This document shows positions 36,369 through 45,237 of a DNA stretch of 64,000 nt, in pieces. The stretch's first letter is position 1, and every line of letters starts with the position of its first letter. The DNA lies in assembly GCA_018401965.1 (NCBI GenBank), contig JAGYJU010000009.1, positions 124,001 to 188,000 on the forward strand, written 5' to 3'. The position numbers were made by a program, and so were the translations under genes. The stretch is from Roseicyclus sp. (GTDB lineage Bacteria; Pseudomonadota; Alphaproteobacteria; Rhodobacterales; Rhodobacteraceae). The notes below the pieces were generated by a model. That model had not been told where the DNA came from. It saw only the letters and a program-made list of their open reading frames with translations, and searched no databases.

Positions 36369-37616
36369 ATGCGTCACCTCATCCGTCTTGCCCTGTGTCT
36401 GGGTCTCTTGCCCGCCGTGGCCATGGCGCAAGACCTCCGCATGCTGTCCGGCAGCGTTGCCTATCGCGACCGGATCGCGCTGCCGCCCGGCGCGACCCTT
36501 CTGGTTGAAGTGCGCGGCCCCGACCAATCGCTTGTGACAGAGCTGCGGCTGCCGACGGACGGGCGGCAGGTGCCGATCCCCTTCGCCCTGCCAGCCGTAG
36601 ATGCCGCGGGTGCCACCTTGCGCGCCGGTATCATGGCCGGGGCCGAATTGGCCTGGCTCGGCGATCCTGTGCCGGTTCCGCCCGACGCACAGGATCTTGG
36701 GCAAATCCCGCTGTCGCGCCCGGGGCCGATGGTCTTTCCCACCACCTATCTTTGTGGCGACCGGGTGATCCGCACGGGTCTTGCCGGGGACAGGTTGATC
36801 GTCGACATGGGCCATACCCGGATGGCGCTGTCGCCCGTGCCCGCCGCATCCGGTGCCCGCTACGCGGCAGACGGCGATCCCGCAACCCTGCTTTGGTCGC
36901 GCGGCGATGGCGCGCAGGTGACGCTGTCAGGTGTCGCTCTGCCGGAGTGTCGGATCGCCTTGCCGCCGCCCGAACGGCCCGTGACCGCGCAAGGCAACGA
37001 ACCGTTCTGGACCGCGACGCTGGGGGCGGGCGAGCTGCTGTTGCGCCGCCTTGGCAGGGAGGAGCTGGGCCTGCCCATCACGGCTACGACCCTGGCCGAG
37101 GATGGGGCCATCACCGTGACCGCCGATGACCCGGCGCGGGCCTTGCGCGCCGTCATGATCCGCCAGCCGGTGCTCTGCCATGACACGATGACCGGCATGC
37201 CCTACCCTGACACCGTCAGCCTGTCGATCGGCGATGAAACCCTCACCGGCTGCGGCGGCGATCCGGCGGCGCTTTTGACCGGTCGCACATGGCAGATCGA
37301 CGGCATCGATGGCACCGCGCCGCCCAAGGATGCGCCTGCAACCCTGACCTTTCACCCCGATGGCCGCGCCACGGGCACGGGGGGCTGCAACCGCTGGTTC
37401 GCGGGCTATTCCCTGACCGGCGAAGGGCTGACGTTTCAACAGGCCGGGGCGACGATGATGGCCTGCGCGCCAGATGTCATGGAGGCGGAGCGCCGGTTCC
37501 TCGAGGCCTTGGGGCGGGTCACCGGCTTTGACATCGACCCCTACGGGGCGTTGATCCTGCATGCGGGCGACGCCGCCCCGATCCTGGCCGCGCGCGCCGT
37601 GTCTGCCGCCCCATGA
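36369..37616 (+). CDS. Secreted YbaY/META-domain protein
   Basis: This is a 415-residue exported protein with signal peptide LIRLALCLGLLPAVAMA (cleavage near residue 21). Three parts are visible. The N-terminal YbaY-like beta domain is residues 25-125 (SGSVAYRDRIALPPGATLLVEV). The middle part, 130-290, has MliC/COG3650-like segments (YLCGDRVIRTG, GNEPFWTATL). The C-terminal META/HslJ domain is 300-405 (LTGRTWQIDGIDG, TGTGGCNRWFAGYSL, MACAPDVMEAERRFLEAL). Such combinations are predicted periplasmic or envelope proteins linked to stress or lysozyme-inhibitor folds. No enzymatic role can be named. Confidence 0.8.
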   Translation: MRHLIRLALCLGLLPAVAMAQDLRMLSGSVAYRDRIALPPGATLLVEVRGPDQSLVTELRLPTDGRQVPIPFALPAVDAAGATLRAGIMAGAELAWLGDPVPVPPDAQDLGQIPLSRPGPMVFPTTYLCGDRVIRTGLAGDRLIVDMGHTRMALSPVPAASGARYAADGDPATLLWSRGDGAQVTLSGVALPECRIALPPPERPVTAQGNEPFWTATLGAGELLLRRLGREELGLPITATTLAEDGAITVTADDPARALRAVMIRQPVLCHDTMTGMPYPDTVSLSIGDETLTGCGGDPAALLTGRTWQIDGIDGTAPPKDAPATLTFHPDGRATGTGGCNRWFAGYSLTGEGLTFQQAGATMMACAPDVMEAERRFLEALGRVTGFDIDPYGALILHAGDAAPILAARAVSAAP

Positions 37617-37723
37617 CCGGTGCAGGGGGGAACTTCACAATCCCCGCCAGCCATGTATAAGCTGACGCTTCAAACCGCGTGGGCAGACGACACGGGTGCA
37701 CAAAGGACGGGCTCGTATCGATT

Positions 37724-38350
37724 ATGCTTGGGGTTCTGGAACGCTGGAAACGGCATCACAATGTCAATCCCGTCGATCCCGACACGATCCGTCGGGCGCA
37801 GATCTACACGCGCTGGTATGATCACGAAATCATCCGCCTGTTCTGGACTAACCAGGTTGAAATCGCGCCGGGGGTGTTGCGGTCCAACCACCCGCCCGCG
37901 AAACGGCTGGAACGCTTGGCCAAGGACGGGCTGACCAGTGTCCTGACCCTGCGCGGCCATGGCGGCAATGCGCCCTACCTGTTGGAAAAGCAGACCTGCG
38001 AAAGGCTGGGGTTGAAGCTTCATGCCATTCACCTCAGCGCACGGCACGCCCCCAGCGCCGCCACCTTGCTGAAGCTGATCGAGATCTTTCACAAGATTGA
38101 ACGGCCCGTCCTGATGCATTGCAAATCCGGGGCCGACAGGTCCGGCCTTGCGGCGGCGATCTACCTGATGGTGATCGAGGGGCAATCGCTCGACCAGGCG
38201 CGCCGCATGCTGCACATGAGCTACATGCATTTCGGCTTTACCCGCGCGGGCGTCATGGGCCGTGTTCTCGATGCCTATGCCCAAACTGGCGACGGCCTGG
38301 GGTTCGAGGATTGGGTCCGCGACCGCTACGACCCCGCCAAGATTTCCTGA
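37724..38350 (+). CDS. Dual-specificity/tyrosine phosphatase-like protein
   Basis: This 208-residue protein carries a Cys-based phosphatase loop HCKSGADRSGLA (Cys about residue 130), fitting HC-x5-R. It also has NHPPAKRLERLAKDGLTSVLTLRG, partly resembling the DSP/PTP-like phosphatases that sit near lipid A or phosphatidylglycerophosphate genes. A general-acid Asp is not obvious. The start at ATG 37724 is uncertain: a GTG lies 15 codons upstream, and the AAAGGA site at 37701 is rather far from 37724. It is convergent with moaA with only four bases between stops. Confidence 0.72.
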   Translation: MLGVLERWKRHHNVNPVDPDTIRRAQIYTRWYDHEIIRLFWTNQVEIAPGVLRSNHPPAKRLERLAKDGLTSVLTLRGHGGNAPYLLEKQTCERLGLKLHAIHLSARHAPSAATLLKLIEIFHKIERPVLMHCKSGADRSGLAAAIYLMVIEGQSLDQARRMLHMSYMHFGFTRAGVMGRVLDAYAQTGDGLGFEDWVRDRYDPAKIS

Positions 38351-38354
38351 CAGC

Positions 38355-39366
38355 TCAGCCGCCCGTATGGCTCATGTGGCGGGTCATCTGGCCATCGACG
38401 GCCTGCCGGGAATAGTCGAAATCATGGCCCTTGGGCTTGCGTGCGATGGCCGACCGGATCGCCGCCTCCAGCGCGCGCGTCATCGTTTGACGCCCGCAGC
38501 GGCGCGCGCAGGTCGGCCATGTCTTCCTGCCCCAGGCACATGTACAATTCGCCCGTGCAGGTCAGCCGCACCCGGTTGCAGCTTTCGCAGAAATTATGTG
38601 TCAGCGGCGTGATCAGCCCGATCTTCTGGCCGGTTTCCTCGATCCGGACATAGCGCGCGGGCCCGCCGCTGCGCTCGTTCAGATCGGTCAGCGTGAACCG
38701 CTCCGCCAGCCGCGCGCGCAGGTCCTTGAGGCTCCAGTACTGGTCCAGCCGGTCCTCGTTGCCCAGATCGCCCATCGGCATGACCTCGATAAAGGTCAGG
38801 TCCATGTCGCGCGCCGCGCACCAGGCCTGCAGGTCGAACAATTCGACTTCGTTGAAGCCCTTCAGCGCCACCGCGTTGATCTTGACGCGCAGCCCGGCCT
38901 TTTGCGCCGCCTCGATCCCGTCGAGCACCTGGGCAAGCCGCCCCCAGCGGGTGATCTGCGCGAATTTATCCGCATCCAGCGTATCGAGCGACACATTCAC
39001 CCGCCGCACCCCGGCGTCATGCAGATCGCCCGCGAATTTCGCCAATTGGCTGCCATTGGTGGTCAGCGTCAGCTCTTTCAGTGCGCCGCTGTCCAGGTGC
39101 CGGGTCATGGCGCGGAAAAACGTCATGATGTCGCGCCGCACCAGCGGCTCGCCGCCCGTGATCCGAAGCTTTTCAACGCCCATCCGCACAAAGGCGGAAC
39201 ACATCCTGTCCAGTTCCTCGAGCGTCAAAAGCTCTTTCTTGGGCAGGAAACTCATGTTTTCCGACATGCAATAGACACAGCGGAAATCGCAGCGGTCGGT
39301 CACCGACACGCGCAGATAGCTGATGGCGCGGCGGAACGGGTCGATCAGGGGGGCGGTCTGGGTCAT
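38355..39366 (-). pseudogene. moaA: GTP 3',8-cyclase MoaA with a frameshift near the C-terminus
   Basis: The radical-SAM enzyme of molybdenum cofactor synthesis. The frame from ATG 39366 has [18 protein letters not shown], the VNVSLDTLD region and the second cluster [11 protein letters not shown], all intact. After [12 protein letters not shown] the frame runs into an unrelated tail and a stop at 38422. The expected MoaA C-terminus ([19 protein letters not shown] and [11 protein letters not shown]) is present in the next frame, ending at 38355. Removing one base from the GC-only run at 38471-38479 restores a 336-residue MoaA. The terminal Gly-Gly, needed for catalysis in studied MoaA enzymes, is lost in the literal reading. 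Sequencing error is a real possibility. Confidence 0.88.
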
Positions 39367-39457
39367 GGTCCAAGACTAGGCGCGCCGCGCGGCCCCTGCA
39401 AGGCCAGCGTCGCGGGGGGTGTTGAAGCGGCCCTGCATTGCCCGTAGATTGGCCGCC

Positions 39458-39880
39458 ATGAAACAGATATTCGCGCTATTGATGATCGTTCCGCTGGCCG
39501 CCTGCTCGGGTGGCGTGGGCGGTGTTTTCGGGGGGCGCGATGATGTCGCGGCCGAACCTCGGATCGTGGCGGTGCCGCCTGCGGAAACCATTGCCGATGG
39601 CACCGGTGTCGTCCCGCCCTCGGGCGATGGCCGCTTCATGGGCTTCACCGTTGCCACGCTGGGCGATGCCAGCCTGCCGGGCCTGTGGATCGAGACACCG
39701 CTGGTGACCGAAGACCAGGCCGGTCGCGTCGTGTCGGAAAACGGCATGCAGCTTTTGCTGGTGTTGCGGCCCTCGGGCGGCGACCGCAGTTCCGGCTCGC
39801 GGCTGTCGCTGGCGGCCTACCAGGCGCTGGGCATCCCGCTGACCGCGCTGCCGACGCTCACCGTTATTTCCGATGCCTGA
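39458..39880 (+). CDS. Predicted lipoprotein
   Basis: This is a 140-residue lipoprotein with signal peptide QIFALLMIVPLAAC and lipobox LAAC (Cys about residue 15), then a Gly-rich GGVGGVFGGRDD segment and a globular part with GFTVATLGDASLPGLWIETP and LSLAAYQALGIPL. Rhodobacterales relatives are often labelled D-galactarate dehydratase, which nothing in this sequence supports. The start is the ATG 13 codons inside the longest frame, where the signal peptide begins. It overlaps the acyl-CoA synthetase gene by eight bases and is divergent from moaA. Confidence 0.72.
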   Translation: MKQIFALLMIVPLAACSGGVGGVFGGRDDVAAEPRIVAVPPAETIADGTGVVPPSGDGRFMGFTVATLGDASLPGLWIETPLVTEDQAGRVVSENGMQLLLVLRPSGGDRSSGSRLSLAAYQALGIPLTALPTLTVISDA

Positions 39881-41498
39881 CTGGCCTGACCGGCGCCTGT
39901 TGCAAGACGGCGCCGATTGGCAGGCTTTGCGCACGGGCTTTCGCTGGGCGGTGCCCGAGCGGATGAACATCGCGCATCTGTGCTGCGACGATTGGGCGGC
40001 GCGCGCGCCCGACCGGGTCGCGATCACCCATATCGACCCCGATGGCACCCGCACCCGCTGGACCTATGGCCAGATCCGCCGCGCCTCGGACGGGGTGGCG
40101 GTGGCGCTTGCCGCGCGCGGCGTGGGCCGGGGTGACCGGGTGGCGGTGTTGCTGCCGCAACACCCGGCCGCGATCATCACCCATGTCGCCGCGATGAAAC
40201 TGGGCGCGATTTCGCTGCCGTTGTTCACGCTGTTCGGCGAGGATGCGCTGCGCTACCGCCTGTCCGATGCGGGCGCGCGCGCCATCGTCACCGATGCCGC
40301 CACGCTCGACCGGGTGATGGCCCTGGCCCCCGATCTACCCGATCTCGGCACCATCATCACCACCGGCCCGGCCCGCGCGCCAACGCTCGCCTTCGATGAC
40401 CTGATCACCACGCCCGCACGGGGCTTTGTGCCCTGCGACACCAAGGCCGAGGATCCGGCGGTGATGATCTACACGTCGGGCACGACGGGTGATCCCAAGG
40501 GCGTCTTGCACGCGCACCGCTTTCTCTTCGGGCACCTGCCCTGCATGGAGCTGGCACAGGGCGGCTTTCCGCGCCCCGGCGACATCGGCTGGACCCCGGC
40601 CGATTGGGCCTGGATCGGCGGGCTGATGGATATGGCGCTGCCCTGTCTGTACTACGGTGTGCCGCTGATCTCGTACCGTGCGGCCAAGTTCGACCCGGAT
40701 GCGGCCTTTGCCCTGATGGCGGCCGAGGGCGTCACCAATGCCTTCATCCCGCCCACGGCGTTGCGGCTGATGCGGCAGGCCACCGTACCAGGCGCGCTGC
40801 GCCTGCGCGCCATCGGTTCGGGGGGCGAGGCGCTGGGCGCCGACCTGCTGGCCTGGGGGCAGGGCCGGCTCGGCTGCGCAATCAACGAATTCTATGGCCA
40901 GACCGAGGCGAACCTTGTGCTTGCCGCCTGCAGCGGATTGATGCCCCGGACCCCCGGCGCCATGGGCCTGCCCGTGCCCGGCCATGATGTCACCTTGCGC
41001 GATGCCAATGGCCCGGTGGCGCAGGGTGCCGTGGGCGAAATCTGCGTGCGCGCCCCCGATCCGGTGATGTTCCTGCGCTACTGGAACAAGCCACAAGCCA
41101 CGGCGGACAAGATCGTCGAGGGCTGGCTGCGTACCGGCGATCTGGCGACACAAGGCGCAGACGGCCAATTCACCTTTCACGGCCGCGACGATGACATCAT
41201 CACCTCGGCGGGCTACCGCATCGGCCCGGTCGAAATCGAACAGGCGCTGGCCACCCATCCCGACGTGGTGATGGCCGCCGTGGTGGGCGAGCCCGATCCG
41301 GTCCGCACGGAAATCGTGGTGGCGCATGTGGTCTTGCGCGATGGGGCCGATTGGGCGGGGATGGAACAGGCGCTGCAAGATCTGGTGCGCGAAAAGGTCT
41401 CGGCCCATTGCGTACCGCGCCGCATCCTGCGCGCCGACACCCTGCCGATGACCGCGACGGGCAAGATCCTGCGCCGCGCCTTGCGCGCCAAGCCCTGA
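39873..41498 (+). CDS. Acyl-CoA synthetase (AMP-forming), medium-chain type
   Basis: This is a 541-residue ANL-superfamily ligase. Core motifs in order are YTSGTTGDPKG (P-loop, about 198-208), YGQTEANLV, the adenylate-binding GWLRTGDLA, GRDDDIITSAGYRIGPVEIE and the catalytic lysine in MTATGKILRR. The YGQTE form and overall length fit the medium-chain/benzoate-like group rather than acetyl-CoA synthetase. It activates a carboxylic acid to its CoA ester; chain length is not predictable. It is translationally coupled to the upstream lipoprotein gene and convergent with the DUF3422 gene across an AGC-loop hairpin. Confidence 0.88.
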   Translation: MPDWPDRRLLQDGADWQALRTGFRWAVPERMNIAHLCCDDWAARAPDRVAITHIDPDGTRTRWTYGQIRRASDGVAVALAARGVGRGDRVAVLLPQHPAAIITHVAAMKLGAISLPLFTLFGEDALRYRLSDAGARAIVTDAATLDRVMALAPDLPDLGTIITTGPARAPTLAFDDLITTPARGFVPCDTKAEDPAVMIYTSGTTGDPKGVLHAHRFLFGHLPCMELAQGGFPRPGDIGWTPADWAWIGGLMDMALPCLYYGVPLISYRAAKFDPDAAFALMAAEGVTNAFIPPTALRLMRQATVPGALRLRAIGSGGEALGADLLAWGQGRLGCAINEFYGQTEANLVLAACSGLMPRTPGAMGLPVPGHDVTLRDANGPVAQGAVGEICVRAPDPVMFLRYWNKPQATADKIVEGWLRTGDLATQGADGQFTFHGRDDDIITSAGYRIGPVEIEQALATHPDVVMAAVVGEPDPVRTEIVVAHVVLRDGADWAGMEQALQDLVREKVSAHCVPRRILRADTLPMTATGKILRRALRAKP

Positions 41499-41534
41499 TC
41501 GCGGCTTCTTCGTTTCCCAAATATCCCAGGGGGT

Positions 41535-41553
41535 CCGGGGACAGCGTCCCCGG
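41535..41553. terminator. Hairpin between convergent genes (AGC-loop type)
   Basis: An 8-bp perfect stem CCGGGGAC / GTCCCCGG closes an AGC loop and is preceded by TTCGTTTCCCAAATATCCCAGG. It is the same architecture as the element at 6058-6078 and lies between the acyl-CoA synthetase and DUF3422 stops. Confidence 0.65.
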
Positions 41554-41583
41554 CGGGTCGACCGCGTCAGCGGGCGAAAGCCC

Positions 41584-42867
41584 CTATTTCTCCATCGACC
41601 GCCGGATCGAATGCACCGTCAGCCAGACCGCGGCCACCACCGGGATCACCGCCAGCGCGGTCAGCACCGTCTTGGTCACGCCCAGCGGCTCGGCCAGCGG
41701 ACCGATCAGGTAGACCACGAGATTGACCGCGTAATAGCTGATCGCCACCACCGACAGGCCTTCGACCGTCTTCTGCAACCGCAGCTGCATGTCCGCGCGC
41801 CGGTCCATGCTCGCCAAAAGATCCTGGTTCTGCGCCGAACGGTCCACATCCACCTGCGTGCGCAGCAAATCGCCCGCGCGAATGGCGCGTTCCGACATCG
41901 ACACCAGCCGCCGTTCCGTCGCCTTGATCGTGCGCATCGCGGGGTCATAGCGGCGCATCATGAATTCGCCAAAGGTCTGGCGCCCCAGGAACCGGTCTTC
42001 GCGCATCACCTCGATGCGCTGGTTGACCAGCGCCTCGTAGGCGCCCGTCGCGCCGAAGCGAAAGGCGCTTTGGGTTTGCAGCTTTTCCAGCTCGGCGGAA
42101 ATCGCCAAGAGTTCCGTCAGGGTTTCCGCCGGTTTGGCCAGGTGCCCGGTCATCGCATCCACCAGCCCTGCAAGGCTTTCGTCCATCTCGCCCATCCGGG
42201 TCGAGATCTCGCGCGCCAGGGGCAGGCCCAGCATCGACATCGACTTGTAGGTCTCGATCTCGCAGATCCGCTGCACGATCCGGCCCACGCGGCGGCTGTC
42301 GGTTTCGGGCTGGCAGAACACCGCGAACCGCATGTGCCCGTTCGAATCGACCCGGAAATCGCCACCCACAACTGCCGTGGCATCCAGAACCCGGCTGACC
42401 GCAAGGCTTTCGGGCACCATCCATTCCGCCAGCCGTCCGGCGATGTCCTGGTCTGTCGTGGGCGCGGCCTCGATCCGGATCTGGGCCGAGGTGATGCGCA
42501 CGCCGGGCGCGCGCGCCAACCAATCGTCGGGAAAGACTTCCCAGGCGGCGGGGTCAAAGGGGCGCTCGCCGTTCAACGGCAGAAAGGCGGTATAGGTCAC
42601 GAATTCCGTGTGCTGTTCCCATTTCAGGCGGAACTTGCCCAGGTCGCCAAAGAAATGCGTCGCATCGGGCGCCGGGTGGTCGGCCCCGAACCGGTCCAGA
42701 AGCGCCAGAAGATGCGCCCGGTCCAACCCCCGATCCCGCTTGGCGGCATCCTTGGGCTGCTTGATCGCCAGATAGATCGCCTGCGCGGGCGGCGCGACAT
42801 TGGGAAAGGGGCGCGCATGCAGCTCGTTGGCGAGCCGGTAGCGCAGCGGGTGATCTTCTATCTGCAT
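41584..42867 (-). CDS. DUF3422 family membrane-anchored protein
   Basis: This is a 427-residue protein of the DUF3422 family, with an N-terminal domain (HPLRYRLANELHARPFPN, typical opening) and a long helical middle (about 200-340, with coiled-coil-like spacing). Two C-terminal membrane segments follow (VVAISYYAVNLVVYLIGPL and VLTALAVIPVVAAVWLTV), so most of it should be cytoplasmic and anchored at its C-terminus. The length is typical. The family has no established function. It is monocistronic and convergent with the acyl-CoA synthetase. Three TTGTCGGG elements lie 85-140 bases upstream. Confidence 0.85.
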   Translation of the reverse strand: MQIEDHPLRYRLANELHARPFPNVAPPAQAIYLAIKQPKDAAKRDRGLDRAHLLALLDRFGADHPAPDATHFFGDLGKFRLKWEQHTEFVTYTAFLPLNGERPFDPAAWEVFPDDWLARAPGVRITSAQIRIEAAPTTDQDIAGRLAEWMVPESLAVSRVLDATAVVGGDFRVDSNGHMRFAVFCQPETDSRRVGRIVQRICEIETYKSMSMLGLPLAREISTRMGEMDESLAGLVDAMTGHLAKPAETLTELLAISAELEKLQTQSAFRFGATGAYEALVNQRIEVMREDRFLGRQTFGEFMMRRYDPAMRTIKATERRLVSMSERAIRAGDLLRTQVDVDRSAQNQDLLASMDRRADMQLRLQKTVEGLSVVAISYYAVNLVVYLIGPLAEPLGVTKTVLTALAVIPVVAAVWLTVHSIRRSMEK

Positions 42868-42952
42868 CGCGGCGGATCCTTTGGAGGCCTAGCCTCTGAA
42901 TTGCGCGTTGCGTTGCCGGTGTAAACCAGAAAAAATCAACAAAAATCGACAC

Positions 42953-43006
42953 TTGTCGGGATGCCATGGCATACGCTGCACCCAAATCCCGACAAATGCC
43001 CGACAA
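42953..43006. promoter_or_regulatory. Three TTGTCGGG motifs upstream of the DUF3422 gene
   Basis: The 8-mer TTGTCGGG occurs once directly (42953-42960) and twice inverted as CCCGACAA (42988-42995, 42999-43006), the last two spaced 11 bases start to start, i.e. about one helical turn. This suggests a protein-binding array in the gap between the DUF3422 start and the SDR stop. Binding protein unknown. Confidence 0.4.
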
Positions 43007-43008
43007 GT

Positions 43009-43032
43009 CAGGGAAAAACTGTCCTTTCCCTG
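43009..43032. terminator. Hairpin downstream of the SDR gene
   Basis: An 8-bp perfect stem CAGGGAAA / TTTCCCTG with an 8-base loop lies 26 bases beyond the SDR stop. Position suggests a terminator or 3' structure for the minus-strand SDR transcript. No T-tract. Confidence 0.5.
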
Positions 43033-43058
43033 GGGTCCCCCGGGCGGCGCTGTGGCCG

Positions 43059-43820
43059 TCAGGCCACTTGCCCGCCCGCGATCTGGATCGACTGCCCGTT
43101 GACGCTGCGTGCGGCCTGCGAACACAGCCACATCACCGCGCCCGTCACCTCGTCGGTGGCAAGCAGCGTCTTGTGCCTGTTGCCGCGCGCCAGGTGGGCG
43201 CGGGCCTCGGCCTCCGATATGCCTTGGCGCGCGGCGATCTCGGTCGCGTTGCGGTCGACGATGGGGGTTGCGACATAGCCCGGGCAGATCGCGTTGAAGG
43301 TCTGGCCCCCGCCCATGTATTCCTCGCTCAACCCGTGGATCAGCCCGATCACCCCGTGCTTGGACGCGGTATAGGCCACCGCCCCTTTCAGCCCGCGCAG
43401 CCCTGCGATCGACGATATGGCGATCATCCGCCCCCAGTCGTCGCGGCCCAAGGTGGCCAGGGCCGCCTGAAAGGTCAGGAACACCCCGTCAAGATTGGTC
43501 GCCATCGTGGCGCGCCAATGATCCAGCGTTTCGTCGCGGAACCGCGCGCCTTCCGCGATGCCGGCATTCGCGATGCAGATCGCCACGGGGCCGCGCGCCT
43601 GCGCCGCCTGGGCGATGCCCTGGCGCAGCGATGTCTCGTCGGCCACATCCATCTGCAACGGGTGCAGCCCCGGCACCTCTTGTGCCACCCGCGTCAGCCG
43701 CGCCAGATCGCGCCCGGTGATCGTCACCTGTGCCCCGCTGGCGGCCAGCGCGCGCGCGATATCCAACCCGATGCCCGTGCCGCCCCCCGTCACCAGCGCA
43801 TGCCGTCCCAGATGTTCCAT
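43059..43820 (-). CDS. SDR oxidoreductase, 3-hydroxybutyrate dehydrogenase-like
   Basis: This is a 253-residue classical short-chain dehydrogenase. The cofactor loop is TGGGTGIGLDIA, followed by NAG (CIANAGIAEGA), the catalytic Ser in ISSIAG and Tyr/Lys in AYTASKHGV, and the PG motif CPGYVATPIV. The segment GYVATPIVDRNATEIA resembles D-3-hydroxybutyrate dehydrogenases (PHB or ketone-body metabolism), but other SDRs are possible. The start is ATG 43820 (MEHLGRHALV); 20 codons further are open. Its upstream region was cut by the ISAs1 insertion, which ends 80 bases before this start. Confidence 0.82.
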   Translation of the reverse strand: MEHLGRHALVTGGGTGIGLDIARALAASGAQVTITGRDLARLTRVAQEVPGLHPLQMDVADETSLRQGIAQAAQARGPVAICIANAGIAEGARFRDETLDHWRATMATNLDGVFLTFQAALATLGRDDWGRMIAISSIAGLRGLKGAVAYTASKHGVIGLIHGLSEEYMGGGQTFNAICPGYVATPIVDRNATEIAARQGISEAEARAHLARGNRHKTLLATDEVTGAVMWLCSQAARSVNGQSIQIAGGQVA

Positions 43821-43889
43821 CGCGCCCGCCCCTTTCGTATTGCCCGCATCCCAGCCTAGCGTGCCCGCCCCATAGCGCAAGCCGGGGTG

Positions 43890-43899
43890 GGTGCTGCTG
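43890..43899 (+). repeat. Left target-site duplication of the ISAs1 element
   Basis: The ten bases GGTGCTGCTG directly before the left inverted repeat recur exactly after the right inverted repeat at 45092-45101. This is the 10-bp target duplication expected for the ISAs1 family. Confidence 0.92.
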
Positions 43900-45091
43900 C
43901 AGGGGAATCGCGCTTAAAATTTGACAGTAGATTGGAATTGGATTCTTGAGGTTTCATCGACTGATGGAGCCTCGAGATGCCGACATTGTTGAGCTATTTT
44001 AATGACGAAGACGATCCTCGTGCTGGGAACGCGCCACGCCACAAATTCAGCGACCTGATGACGATCAGCCTCTTGTGTGCGCTATGTGGCGGGAGACTGC
44101 GGTCGACATGGAGGAATTCGGACGTATGAAGGAGGATTTTCTTCGCGAATTTCTGGACTTGCCCCACGGCATTCCCTGTCATGATGCGTATTCACGATTA
44201 TTCCGTTTGATGAAGCCGCGCAGCCTTCAAGCCTTTTTTGACAAATTCCAAGCCGACTTTGCCGCTGCACATGCGGAGCATCCGGCAATCGCCATTGACG
44301 GAAAGGAGATGCGGCGCAGCTTTGACAAGGCCGCTGGACAGTCGAACCTGAACGTGGTCACCGCCTTTGCACATGGCGCCCGCCTGAGCCTCGGGATAAC
44401 GCAAAGTGCAAAGGGCGGGGGTGAGATTTTGGCGCTCCGCGAGTTGATTGAGATGCTGGATATTCGTGGGATCACCATTACGGCCGATGCGCTGCACTGC
44501 CAGCGGGAAACGTGTGAACTAATCGCGCAAGCAGGCGGTGACTATTGCCTGCAGCTCAAAGGTAACCAAGGCGGCATAAAGGCGGATATCGAGGCCTTTG
44601 TGAGCGATCAGGGCACTGATTTCAGGGATGAATATGTCTGCATCAATGGTGATCACGGTCGGATTGAGGAGCGATCATACCGTGTCTACGATGTGCCGGA
44701 CTATCTCACCGAAACCCATCAGTGGCCGCATCTCGCCGCCTTCGTCCACGTTGTTTCCAAGCGCATGATGGGCGACACGACCAGCCAGTCCGAACGGCTT
44801 TATCTCCTTTCAAAGTGCCACACGGCGAAGGTCGCCGCAGGGCTGATCCGCGGTCACTGGGAAATTGAAAACAGTTTGCATTGGTCGCTGGATGTCGTGA
44901 TGAATGACGATCAGCACCGCGCACGCAAGGACAATGCCCCGGCAAACTTCGCCGCGTTGCGACGGATCGCCTTGAGTATCATCAAGGCAAATTCCTCAAA
45001 AGGTTCAAACCGCGTGAAGTTCAAGAGAGCAGGATGGAGCAACAAATTCCTCCGTACTCTCATAGATGGATTTTGAAGCGCGATTGCCCTG
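43900..45091 (+). mobile_element. ISAs1-family insertion sequence, 1192 bp
   Basis: The element is bounded by inverted repeats starting CAGGGGAATCGCGCTTAAAA (left, 43900-43919) and CAGGGCAATCGCGCTTCAAA (right, read on the minus strand from 45091), 20 bp with two mismatches. It is flanked by a perfect 10-bp duplication. It carries a single transposase gene whose stop lies inside the right repeat. Base composition is visibly lower in GC than the surroundings. It landed in the intergenic region between the divergent SDR and pntA genes. Confidence 0.93.
43977..45076 (+). pseudogene. ISAs1-family DDE transposase with a one-base frameshift
   Basis: Translation from ATG 43977 gives MPTLLSYFNDEDDPR and SDLMTISLLCALCGG, the standard ISAs1 N-terminus. 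The frame is lost at GGCGGGAGACT (44088-44098). The rest, ETAVDMEEFGRMKEDF onwards, is in the next frame up to 45076. One missing G in the run at 44091 explains it; restored length would be 366 residues. Catalytic-domain segments are intact (AIDGKEMRRS, ADALHCQRE, GHWEIENSLHWSLDVV). The downstream frame could start at an internal codon but would lack the first 40 residues. Confidence 0.88.
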
Positions 45092-45101
45092 GGTGCTGCT
45101 G
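45092..45101 (+). repeat. Right target-site duplication of the ISAs1 element
   Basis: GGTGCTGCTG, identical to 43890-43899. Removing the element and one copy rejoins the intergenic sequence upstream of pntA. Confidence 0.92.
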
Positions 45102-45237
45102 CCTCACCTTGCGGCATCCGTGAAATCTTCAAAAACGGTATGCCATTGTATGCGCAATATAGTGTCGCGCTTGCCCAGTTGTAGACCGCGCCCTGTGTTG
45201 CTATGGGGCTTCGGGACACGGCCATGTCAAAGAGGGG

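Noticed and set aside
39458..39880. Annotation as D-galactarate dehydratase
   Set aside because: The product is a 140-residue lipoprotein with no dehydratase features; that label looks like an inherited misannotation.
44075..45076. Treating the downstream transposase frame as a complete gene
   Set aside because: The standard ISAs1 N-terminus is present 98 bases upstream in another frame, so the shorter frame is a truncated product of a frameshift.
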